Part shown: positions 5,826 to 11,521 of the stretch, in pieces
How positions within the stretch are numbered: the first letter of the stretch is position 1
How the letters are laid out: each line of letters begins with the position of its first letter
NCBI GenBank assembly: GCA_027063325.1
Contig: JAMOSA010000167.1
Span: 1-12,066, forward strand
Length of the DNA: 12,066 nt
Direction of reading: 5' to 3'
From: Campylobacteraceae bacterium
GTDB taxonomy: Bacteria > Campylobacterota > Campylobacteria > Campylobacterales > Sulfurovaceae
Notes under the pieces: model-generated
Told to the model about the DNA's origin: nothing
Databases searched by the model: none
The model's input: only the letters and a program-made list of their open reading frames with translations
Translations under genes and position numbers: made by a program

Positions 5826-6926
5826 ATGGAGATTATATCACTGTTTTCAGGTGCTGGAGGACTTGATTTAGGCTTTGAAAAAGCAGGGTTTAAAACTATT
5901 TGGGCAAATGAGTATGATAAAGAGATATGGGAAACTTATGAAAAAAACTTTCCAAATACTTATCTTGATAAAAGAAGTATAAAAGATATACCATCAAATG
6001 AAATTCCAGATGCTATTGGACTTATTGGAGGACCTCCTTGTCAAAGTTGGAGTGAAGCTGGAAAATTAAAAGGAATAGATGACCATAGGGGACAACTGTT
6101 CTTTGAATTTATAAGAGTTTTAAGAGATAAAAAACCACTGTTCTTTTTAGCTGAAAATGTATCGGGAATGTTAGCTTCAAGACATAGTGAAGCTCTTGAG
6201 AATATTAGAAAACATTTTACAGATAGTGGCTATGACTTATATTTTAAACTATTAGATGCAGTAGATTTTAATGTAGCACAAAATAGAAAAAGGGTATTTT
6301 TTATAGGGTTTAGAAAAGATTTAAAAATTAGATTTAATTTTCCAAAACCATTTGAAAAAAAGAGAGTTTTAAAAGATGTTATTTGGGATCTGAAAGATAA
6401 TGTATTACCTGCAAAAGAGAAAAATTACACAAATGGGGATAAATGTAAGATACCAAATCATGAATATTTACTTGGCAGTTTTTCATCTATTTTTATGTCA
6501 AGAAATCGTGTAAGAGGTTGGGATGAACCATCATTTACAATTCAAGCTGGTGGCAGACATGCACCACTACATCCACAAGCTCCAAAAATGCAACTTGTAG
6601 AACAAAATAAAAGAATATTTGTACCAAATTATGAGCATTTATATAGAAGATTAAGCATAAGGGAGTGTGCAAGAATACAATCATTTCCAGATAGTCATAT
6701 ATTTTACTATAAAAATTTAACAGCAGGTTACAAAATGGTAGGTAATGCAGTTCCACCATATTTGGCTTATTATTTGGCAAAAGAGATATACAAGCAGTTA
6801 GTAAATATTTATCCTAACAAATCCTTGGAACTGACAAGTGAACCCATCTTTGAAAAATCAAATATTAATGATATGGTATATATTCCTGATATATCAATAG
6901 TAGCTAAACAAACGGTTCACTTGTAG
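5826..6926 (+). CDS. DNA (cytosine-5)-methyltransferase, HaeIII/NgoPII type (predicted GGCC)
   Basis: This enzyme would protect host GGCC sites by C5 methylation from S-adenosylmethionine. Ordered motifs are I SLFSGAGGLDLGF (residues 5-17), IV GGPPCQSWS with catalytic Cys72, VI AENV (109-112) and VIII QNRKRVFFIG (152-161). The target-recognition segment SRNRVRGWDEPSFTIQAGG followed by RHAPLHPQAPKM is characteristic of HaeIII/NgoPII-type enzymes. Then come IX RRLSIRECARIQSFP and X GYKMVGNAVPP. At 366 residues it is about 35 longer than M.HaeIII as I know it. The extra C-terminal tail has no motif, and part of it lies between an 11-bp inverted repeat (6834-6844 and 6914-6924). A ribosome-binding AAGG (5814-5817) sits in the end of the upstream gene. 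All catalytic motifs are intact. Confidence 0.95.
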   Translation: MEIISLFSGAGGLDLGFEKAGFKTIWANEYDKEIWETYEKNFPNTYLDKRSIKDIPSNEIPDAIGLIGGPPCQSWSEAGKLKGIDDHRGQLFFEFIRVLRDKKPLFFLAENVSGMLASRHSEALENIRKHFTDSGYDLYFKLLDAVDFNVAQNRKRVFFIGFRKDLKIRFNFPKPFEKKRVLKDVIWDLKDNVLPAKEKNYTNGDKCKIPNHEYLLGSFSSIFMSRNRVRGWDEPSFTIQAGGRHAPLHPQAPKMQLVEQNKRIFVPNYEHLYRRLSIRECARIQSFPDSHIFYYKNLTAGYKMVGNAVPPYLAYYLAKEIYKQLVNIYPNKSLELTSEPIFEKSNINDMVYIPDISIVAKQTVHL

Positions 6927-6960
6927 TTCAAGTCCATCACCGTTATACTTAAAAAACAAA

Positions 6961-6971
6961 TATGCTATAAT
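6961..6971 (+). promoter_or_regulatory. Extended -10 promoter of the broken toxin-antitoxin locus
   Basis: TATGCTATAAT contains TATAAT (6966-6971) with a TG one base upstream, an extended -10. It lies 22 bases before the antitoxin ATG, with AAAGGAAAG (6981-6989) as ribosome-binding site. So the locus probably keeps its own promoter. Confidence 0.6.
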
Positions 6972-6992
6972 AGAAATAAAAAAGGAAAGTAT

Positions 6993-7193
6993 ATGGTGAC
7001 TATAAAACAAGAAGTACAAGAGATGATTCAAAATTTCCCGGATAACTGTACTTATGAAGATATTCAATATCATCTTTATGTTGTAGAAAAAATTAAAAAT
7101 GGCATTAACCGTGTTGAAAATGGTGAAGCTTCCACCCATGATAGAAAAAGATTCTCCAGCTTATGCAAAGTTTGTAGTATCAAAGTTCTTTGA
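6993..7193 (+). pseudogene. Antitoxin gene truncated by deletion (partner of ParE/RelE-type toxin)
   Basis: The 66-codon frame starts with a good ribosome-binding site. Its first 48 residues (IKQEVQEMIQNFPDN, then CTYEDIQYHLYVVEKIKNGI, RVENGEASTHD) resemble the small helical antitoxins whose usual ending is a His-Glu/Asp-rich helix (THEEVKKxLxKWL-like). After THD the frame enters the toxin coding sequence in the wrong register (RKRFSSLCKVCSIKVL), so the natural C-terminal part is missing. Antitoxins of this kind bind toxin through the C-terminal part, so neutralisation is probably lost, while DNA binding to its promoter might remain. The fusion point is near 7140. The family assignment rests on pattern and context. 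Confidence 0.6.
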
Positions 7194-7395
7194 AAAAGCA
7201 GAGATGCTACAAGAGTTTTCCGAATTAGGTAGAAAAGTTTCTGAACTTAATGATATAAAAATCCGTGAAATAATTGTTTACAGTTATCGACTAATTTATA
7301 AACTGTATGATGATAAAATCTTATTTGTAGCAGTTATATATGGAAAAAAACTTCTTGAAAATCATCACTCAAGTATAATAAAATATAGGAGCTAA
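7138..7395 (+). pseudogene. ParE/RelE-type toxin gene lacking its 5' end
   Basis: From about 7138 the frame reads MIEKDSPAYAKFVVSKFFEK, then LGRKVSELN, REIIVYSYRLIYKLYDD and VAVIYGKKLL: the body of the ParE/RelE toxin fold (second helix, then the beta sheet with the conserved R-x-I-x-x-Y-R-I/L-Y signature). Complete members start about 20 residues earlier with a first beta strand and helix; here those are absent. The sequence runs straight into the antitoxin, so one deletion removed the end of one gene and the start of the other. An ATG at 7138 could still start an 85-residue product, but with its first strand missing it is probably inactive. A start at 7099 reads antitoxin DNA out of frame. 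The stop TAA is at 7393-7395. Confidence 0.65.
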
Positions 7396-7427
7396 TAAGT
7401 TACTTGTTAGTTCTATTCAACCATTAT
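7390..7427 (+). repeat. Gene-end hairpin module, copy 1
   Basis: AGCTAATAAGT (7390-7400) pairs with ACTTGTTAGTT (7402-7412), including two G-T pairs, and is followed by C and TATTCAACCATTAT (7414-7427). It begins at the stop codon of the toxin remnant. The same module occurs after the DUF2442 gene at 8307-8355 with a longer loop. Function is unknown; it may be a terminator or a recombination site. Confidence 0.6.
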
Positions 7428-7617
7428 ATAAATCTGTATCCTACACCTCTGATATTTTCTATTCTGTCTCCAAATATCTTTTTGAGTTTTGTTATATATA
7501 CTCTGACAGCACCATAGCTTGATTCTTCTGCTCTGCTTTAGAGTCTGTTTATGATAGTCTCAAGGGGTACAACTTTGCCATTTGCTTTTAGTAAAAGCAA
7601 AAGTAGTTTAAATACTT
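7424..7617 (-). pseudogene. Partial, mutated copy of a response-regulator 3' end
   Basis: Positions 7433-7617 match 8582-8766, inside the intact response regulator, at 180 of 185 bases by my alignment, in the same orientation. The minus strand reads the DNA-binding winged-helix end (VFKLLLLLLKANGKVVPL, then ENIRGVGYRFI) but with TGG changed to TAA at 7540-7538, replacing the Trp of NRLWSRAEE. All five differences are transitions. Beyond 7617 the copy diverges. The same frame continues as NFSDFEVF, hits a stop at 7639-7637, then stays open to about 7765 with an unrecognised reading. There is no receiver domain and no start. Confidence 0.85.
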
Positions 7618-7771
7618 CAAAATCACTAAAATTGTTTTAAGATATTTCAAATTGATATTTTTTATTGTCTTGTATTCTAATGTGATATTTTAAGTGTTCT
7701 GCTAATGATATTTTTAAGGTGTAGGGTATATAATGTTCTCTAATAAGTAGTTGTGTGAGGAAATATCAGGA

Positions 7772-7777
7772 TATAAT
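7772..7777 (+). promoter_or_regulatory. -10 box for the DUF4160-DUF2442 pair
   Basis: TATAAT in the context CAGGATATAATTTAAGC lies 26 bases before the GTG start at 7803. AAAGG (7792-7796) serves as ribosome-binding site. Confidence 0.55.
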
Positions 7778-7802
7778 TTAAGCAAAAAAATAAAGGTTTT
7801 TT

Positions 7803-8081
7803 GTGCCAACAATATCAATGTTTTATGGAATGATTATTAGAATGTATTGTGCTCCTAAAGAGCATAACCCACCACATATTCATGTTTATTATCAAGATGA
7901 GAAAGCTATTATTGATATAAATAAAGTTGAATTGCTTGATGGAAAGCTGCCAAAAAATAAATTAAGAATTGTTCTAGCTTGGGTAGAACTTAGAAAAGAA
8001 GAATTATTGGCTGATTGGGTTTTAGCTCAAAATGGTGAATTACCATTTAAAATAGGAGGTTTGATATGTATTTGGCTGTAA
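7803..8081 (+). CDS. DUF4160 domain protein, probable partner in a toxin-antitoxin-like pair
   Basis: A 92-residue protein with the DUF4160 signature: PTISMFYGMIIRMY at the start, the HNPPHIHVYY core (about residues 21-30), an acidic/hydrophobic middle (AIIDINKVELLDGKLP), then RIVLAWVELRKEELLADW. It starts at GTG (7803), six bases after the ribosome-binding AAAGG; no ATG occurs before residue 6. DUF4160 genes are commonly followed by a DUF2442 gene, and the pair has been proposed as a type II toxin-antitoxin system on genomic grounds. Which member is toxic is not something the sequence shows. The last residues (GGLICIWL) are read inside the ribosome-binding site and start of the next gene; the two genes overlap by 16 bases. 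Confidence 0.82.
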   Translation: MPTISMFYGMIIRMYCAPKEHNPPHIHVYYQDEKAIIDINKVELLDGKLPKNKLRIVLAWVELRKEELLADWVLAQNGELPFKIGGLICIWL

Positions 8082-8308
8082 AAGATGTAGAACCTTTAGA
8101 AGATTATTATTTGCTTTTAAAATTTGAAAATGATGAAGAGAGAATTTTTGATGTTAAGCCATATCTTGAGATAGGTAAATTTCAAGAGTTAAAAGATATA
8201 AATTTATTTAAAAGTGTAAAAGTGTGTTTTGATAGTATAGAGTGGGCTAATCAACTTGATTTAGATCCTGAATTATTATATGAAAAATCACATAGTAAAA
8301 CAGAGTAG
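8066..8308 (+). CDS. DUF2442 domain protein
   Basis: An 80-residue acidic protein with the DUF2442 pattern: LAVKDVEPLEDYYLLLKFEN (N-terminal beta strands), then EERIFDVKPYLEIGKFQELKD, and the conserved ending IEWANQLDLDPELLYE. A strong ribosome-binding site AGGAGG (8055-8060) inside the end of the DUF4160 gene drives it, so the pair is translated from one message. It looks complete. Its TAG stop (8306-8308) touches the hairpin module at 8307-8355. The family is a small fold of unknown activity; the antitoxin-like role is inferred from pairing only. Confidence 0.85.
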   Translation: MYLAVKDVEPLEDYYLLLKFENDEERIFDVKPYLEIGKFQELKDINLFKSVKVCFDSIEWANQLDLDPELLYEKSHSKTE

Positions 8309-8355
8309 CCAATAAGTGACCCAATGGCAACTTATTGGCTATATTCAACCATTAT
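8307..8355 (+). repeat. Gene-end hairpin module, copy 2 (perfect 11-bp stem)
   Basis: AGCCAATAAGT (8307-8317) pairs perfectly with ACTTATTGGCT (8330-8340) over a 12-base loop, followed by A and TATTCAACCATTAT (8342-8355). It matches copy 1 at 7390-7427 in both stem and tail. There is no T-run, so it is not a classical terminator, although the stem could act as one. Confidence 0.7.
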
Positions 8356-8375
8356 GATAAGTGAAAAAATTAATA

Positions 8376-8381
8376 TATAAT
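8376..8381 (+). promoter_or_regulatory. -10 box upstream of the endonuclease-like stub
   Basis: TATAAT lies 22 bases before the GTG at 8404, with AGGA (8393-8396) as ribosome-binding site. A complete start region is therefore retained for a gene that is no longer whole. Confidence 0.45.
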
Positions 8382-8403
8382 GCGAAAGATATTAGGAACA
8401 ATA

Positions 8404-8490
8404 GTGACTATACAAACTAAAAATGGTAAAGCATTTGAGTATGCTGTTTTAAAAGAGTTTGAAAAAAAGTTACAAAACTCAATGCGATAG
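8404..8490 (+). pseudogene. 5' stub resembling a HaeIII-family restriction endonuclease
   Basis: From GTG 8404 the frame reads 28 residues: TIQTKNGKAFEYAVLKEF then EKKLQNSMR, before TAG (8488-8490). The G-K-A-F-E-Y-A pattern close to the N-terminus is like the opening of HaeIII-family endonucleases (GGCC) as I remember them; complete members are about 300 residues. The same frame stays open past the stop (about 8491-8580) as IQKWEIKILAKEIYILLKNP, which could be a leftover of the gene's other end after an internal deletion. The assignment is tentative because so little remains. Confidence 0.4.
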
Positions 8491-8569
8491 ATTGGTTCAA
8501 TTCAAAAATGGGAAATTAAAATTTTAGCAAAAGAGATATATATATTATTGAAAAATCCATATCAAATAA

Positions 8570-9226
8570 CTACTGAATCAGTCTGTATCCTACACCTCTG
8601 ATATTTTCTATTCTGTCTCCAAATATCTTTTTGAGTTTTGTTATATATACTCTGACAGCACCATAGCTTGATTCTTCTGCTCTGCTCCAGAGTCTGTTTA
8701 TGATAGTCTCAAGGGGTACAACTTTACCATTTGCTTTTAGTAAAAGCAAAAGCAGTTCAAATACTTTATGGCTCAACTCAATACTTGTGCCATCACATAT
8801 TACTTTGTGATTTGATACATCTATTATACAGTTGCCAACTTCATACTTATTTATACTTCCGCAGACTCTATTTAATAGTGCTTTTATTCTAAGTTCCAAC
8901 TCATCTAAATCTACAGGTTTTTTCAGATAATCATCAGCACCGAGGGAGAAACCCTCTATCAGCGAAGCTTTGTCATCTCTGCTAGTTAGCATAATAGCAG
9001 GTGTTATATCTCCACTTTCTCTTAGTGATTTTAGGAGTGTAAGACCACTCTCAAAGGGTAGATTTATATCAAAAATATATATATCAAAGCGATTATAGTA
9101 ACTCTTCTCTATTGCACTTTTTGCATCTTTTACGCCAACTGTTTCATATCCGCACTCTTCCAAAAAGTCGCAAAGTGTCTCATTAAAGAGTTTATCATCC
9201 TCTACTACCAATATAGATATAGCCAT
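8570..9226 (-). CDS. OmpR/PhoB-family response regulator
   Basis: A 218-residue two-component response regulator. The receiver domain (residues 1-118) has the acidic pair E9-D10-D11, phospho-acceptor Asp53 (IYIFDINLP), Thr81 (IMLTS) and Lys103 (LKKP). The winged-helix DNA-binding domain (about 125-218) ends with YGAVRVYITKLKKIFGDRI and IRGVGYRLIQ, typical of OmpR/PhoB. I choose ATG 9226 because GGAG (9235-9232) lies five bases upstream; the earlier GTG at 9241 lacks a good site. It follows pqiC by 64 bases on the same strand, so co-transcription or a weak promoter in the gap (minus-strand TATACAAT) are both possible. No histidine kinase is in the window, and the DNA downstream is accessory debris. 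Confidence 0.93.
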   Translation of the reverse strand: MAISILVVEDDKLFNETLCDFLEECGYETVGVKDAKSAIEKSYYNRFDIYIFDINLPFESGLTLLKSLRESGDITPAIMLTSRDDKASLIEGFSLGADDYLKKPVDLDELELRIKALLNRVCGSINKYEVGNCIIDVSNHKVICDGTSIELSHKVFELLLLLLKANGKVVPLETIINRLWSRAEESSYGAVRVYITKLKKIFGDRIENIRGVGYRLIQ

Positions 9227-9290
9227 TACTACTCCAACCACAACAGATACAACTATTGTATATCTATTGTGTTACATTGGTGTTAAGAGG

Positions 9291-9869
9291 TTATAATCTT
9301 GAGATAGTTTTGGCTATATGTCTGCTTAGTTTTGTGAGCATACTGCTTTGTGTTTTTACCAAAGAGTCATAACTCTCATCTGTAACTTCTGAGTATGAGA
9401 ACTCTTCATGCCTGATTAGTTTGCCACTCTCTTGGTTAACCAGGCTCCAACTGCCTCTTAGTACAGCTTTATTGTCAGTATCCCTTTGCATAGAATCAAT
9501 TGATACAAATACTCTGTATCTGTCATCAACAGGTTCTTCCCACGGAAAAGAGAGTACTGTATATTTAGGCAGTAGTGTAGAGATATTTTCTCTGAGTACC
9601 TCTTGGATATTTTGAGACAAATTACTAGCCCACCTGTGTGTCTCTTTTATATCAAGCTTGGTATTAGATACCTTGATTATTAATGGTTTTTGATTGAGAT
9701 AGTCTGCCACTTTGACTGTACCAATACCTATGATTTTATTTGTATTTGTAGCTTTATGACCACTTTTAGTATTCATTGCTTCTAGTTTATAGAAGTTTGA
9801 TTTACTGCTACAGCCTCCTATTACCAAAATAGCCACTATTGTCAATATCAATCTAAATATTCTCATCAT
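9291..9869 (-). CDS. pqiC: PqiC-type lipoprotein of the MCE lipid-transport system
   Basis: A 192-residue lipoprotein of the PqiC/YmbA (DUF330, ABC-type transport auxiliary lipoprotein) family. The signal peptide has a hydrophobic core at residues 5-17 and the lipobox VIGGC, with Cys20 as lipidated residue; SSKSNFYKL after it is the family's typical start (FYxL). The later YLNQKPLIIK, RWASNLSQNIQ and RVFVSIDSMQRD segments fit the family. In E. coli PqiC sits at the outer membrane and completes the PqiB tunnel. The start overlaps the pqiB stop in ATGA form; a second ATG at 9866 has better spacing from AGAGG (9877-9873), so the true protein may be one residue shorter. Confidence 0.88.
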   Translation of the reverse strand: MMRIFRLILTIVAILVIGGCSSKSNFYKLEAMNTKSGHKATNTNKIIGIGTVKVADYLNQKPLIIKVSNTKLDIKETHRWASNLSQNIQEVLRENISTLLPKYTVLSFPWEEPVDDRYRVFVSIDSMQRDTDNKAVLRGSWSLVNQESGKLIRHEEFSYSEVTDESYDSLVKTQSSMLTKLSRHIAKTISRL

Positions 9870-11521
9870 TTACCTCTTATTAGTGATTCTGGATGTCTCT
9901 CCAGATAATCAGTTAGATTTTTGATTGAGCGTGTAGCTCTAGTTGCTTCTTCTAATAATCTAATTAATTGTTTACTAGCTTGAGAGTCTCTATCTAAATA
10001 GTTTTTTTGTAGTGATTCAAGTGCTTTTGCAGTCTCTTTTAGTGTTTTATTCAACTTTGGCAGTGTACTTTTGTTGAAGCCACTTACAGTATTGTTACTC
10101 TCTTTGAGCAATGAATCAACACTTTTGATTGCACTATTGATTGATGGTATTGTCTGAGTTTTGATTAATTTGACAGAATCACTTATATCTTCTCCAATCT
10201 GTTCAAATGGAATTTTAGATAATCTTGTAAGCAGAGTTTGAATATCACTTTTGAGTGTCTCTATAATAGCAGGTACTGTTGGCATTACATATAATCCATT
10301 CTTTTTAATTAGTTTTGCTTCTGGTACATTATCATAAAAATCCAAATTTACAAGCAAATCACCAGTAATTAGACTGCTGCTTTGCAGTTGGGCTCTAAGT
10401 CCCTTTTTGACCAATTTTGCAAATACTTTTGGATTTACACTATCATCTTTACTCTTTGTTTCACCTATTATTGTAAATCTCTCTGGCTCTATGCGTATAA
10501 GTATTGGTATCTCAAACTCTGCACTGTCTGCATTTCCTATTAGCATAAAGTTTACAACTTCACCAATTTTAACTCCTCTAAATTCAACTGGAGCTCCTAT
10601 CTTTAGACCTCTGATTGAGTGTTGGAAATATACCCAAAAGTAGAGTTTTCTTTTATAATTGATAGCTTTTGCCTCTTTTATACTTCTAAATAGAATAAAG
10701 TGTTTGTTTTGAGGTGCAGTTTTACCTTTTTGGAACTCTTCAAAATTGCCAAAAGCGATACCTCCAGAGAGTATTGCAGTAAGTGATTCTGTGCGAATCT
10801 CTACACCTTCTGCTCCAATAGAGGCGTATATTCCACTAGTATCCCAAAACCTTGTAGTTGTAGTAACAAGCTTGTCATAAGGGGCTTTGATAAATATATT
10901 TAGCAGTACTCTATTATTGTCTTTATCCAGTTTGTAAGATGTAACAAGACCGACTTTTATTTTTTTGTAATATATGGGTGAACCTGCCTGAATAGAGCCT
11001 TTGTCATCAGCTTCTAATATAAAGTGTTTACCTTTTTCTCTGTTTGATATTAACGGAGGCTCTTTTAAACCTATAAACTCTTTGACTTTGTCACTTCCCA
11101 AGTGTGGTTCCATTCCTATATATGCACCAGAGAGCAGTGTATCAAGCCCTTCGACTGCATCAGCTGACAATCTTGCATGTACTACCCAAAATTGTGTTTT
11201 GCTGTTGAGATATACTGACATATACTTTTTGAGTTCAGCTGTAACAATGACAGATTTTAAATCATTACTAAACTTTACATCAGTTACTTTTCCTACTTCA
11301 ATATCTTTGTATTTTACTACAGATTTACCAGCTTGAATACCAGCTGCTGATTTAAATATGATCCTAATTTCAGGACCTTTTTCACTGATAGCTTTAAATA
11401 TCAGTGTAGCTCCAATTAAGAGTGCTACAATAGGTACTATCCATACAGTAGAAAATCTCTTCTTTTTACTCGTCCAAATAGCCTCTTTTGCATGATTTTT
11501 TATATCATTACTCTTTGGCAT
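9866..11521 (-). CDS. pqiB: PqiB-type MCE protein, three MCE domains
   Basis: A 551-residue protein, close to E. coli PqiB in length. One N-terminal membrane helix (about residues 25-43, WIVPIVALLIGATLIF) anchors it in the inner membrane. Three MCE/MlaD domains follow at about 50-140, 165-255 and 290-395, each recognisable by the G-x-P/S-V-x-Y/F-(R)G/K-x-x-VG motif: AGKSVVKYKDIEVGKV, AGSPIYYKKIKVGLV and IGAPVEFRGVKIGEV. The C-terminal region (about 430-545) is helical with heptad character and builds the long periplasmic tunnel in the PqiB hexamer. The role is intermembrane lipid movement and envelope-stress tolerance. It starts inside the end of pqiA (14-base overlap), with AAGGGG four bases before ATG. 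Confidence 0.93.
   Translation of the reverse strand: MPKSNDIKNHAKEAIWTSKKKRFSTVWIVPIVALLIGATLIFKAISEKGPEIRIIFKSAAGIQAGKSVVKYKDIEVGKVTDVKFSNDLKSVIVTAELKKYMSVYLNSKTQFWVVHARLSADAVEGLDTLLSGAYIGMEPHLGSDKVKEFIGLKEPPLISNREKGKHFILEADDKGSIQAGSPIYYKKIKVGLVTSYKLDKDNNRVLLNIFIKAPYDKLVTTTTRFWDTSGIYASIGAEGVEIRTESLTAILSGGIAFGNFEEFQKGKTAPQNKHFILFRSIKEAKAINYKRKLYFWVYFQHSIRGLKIGAPVEFRGVKIGEVVNFMLIGNADSAEFEIPILIRIEPERFTIIGETKSKDDSVNPKVFAKLVKKGLRAQLQSSSLITGDLLVNLDFYDNVPEAKLIKKNGLYVMPTVPAIIETLKSDIQTLLTRLSKIPFEQIGEDISDSVKLIKTQTIPSINSAIKSVDSLLKESNNTVSGFNKSTLPKLNKTLKETAKALESLQKNYLDRDSQASKQLIRLLEEATRATRSIKNLTDYLERHPESLIRGK

Noticed and set aside
6894..7139. Minus-strand frame of 81 codons across the methyltransferase end and antitoxin start
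   Set aside because: It overlaps two plus-strand genes and a promoter, and its Phe/Ile/Asn-rich reading is typical of antisense AT-rich DNA.
6993..7193. Intact antitoxin of 66 residues
   Set aside because: The last third is the toxin sequence read in another frame, so the frame is a deletion product rather than a natural gene.
7390..8355. Integron attC sites after the two small modules
   Set aside because: ATTCAAC fits the RYYYAAC half-site and the hairpins begin at stop codons, but the matching GTTRRRY at the other end is missing and the half-site is on the wrong side of the stem.
9421..9615. Plus-strand frame opposite pqiC, and similar frames opposite pqiB (10407-10643, 11001-11336)
   Set aside because: They are shadows of well-supported genes, with low-complexity Ser/Leu/Thr composition and no ribosome-binding sites.
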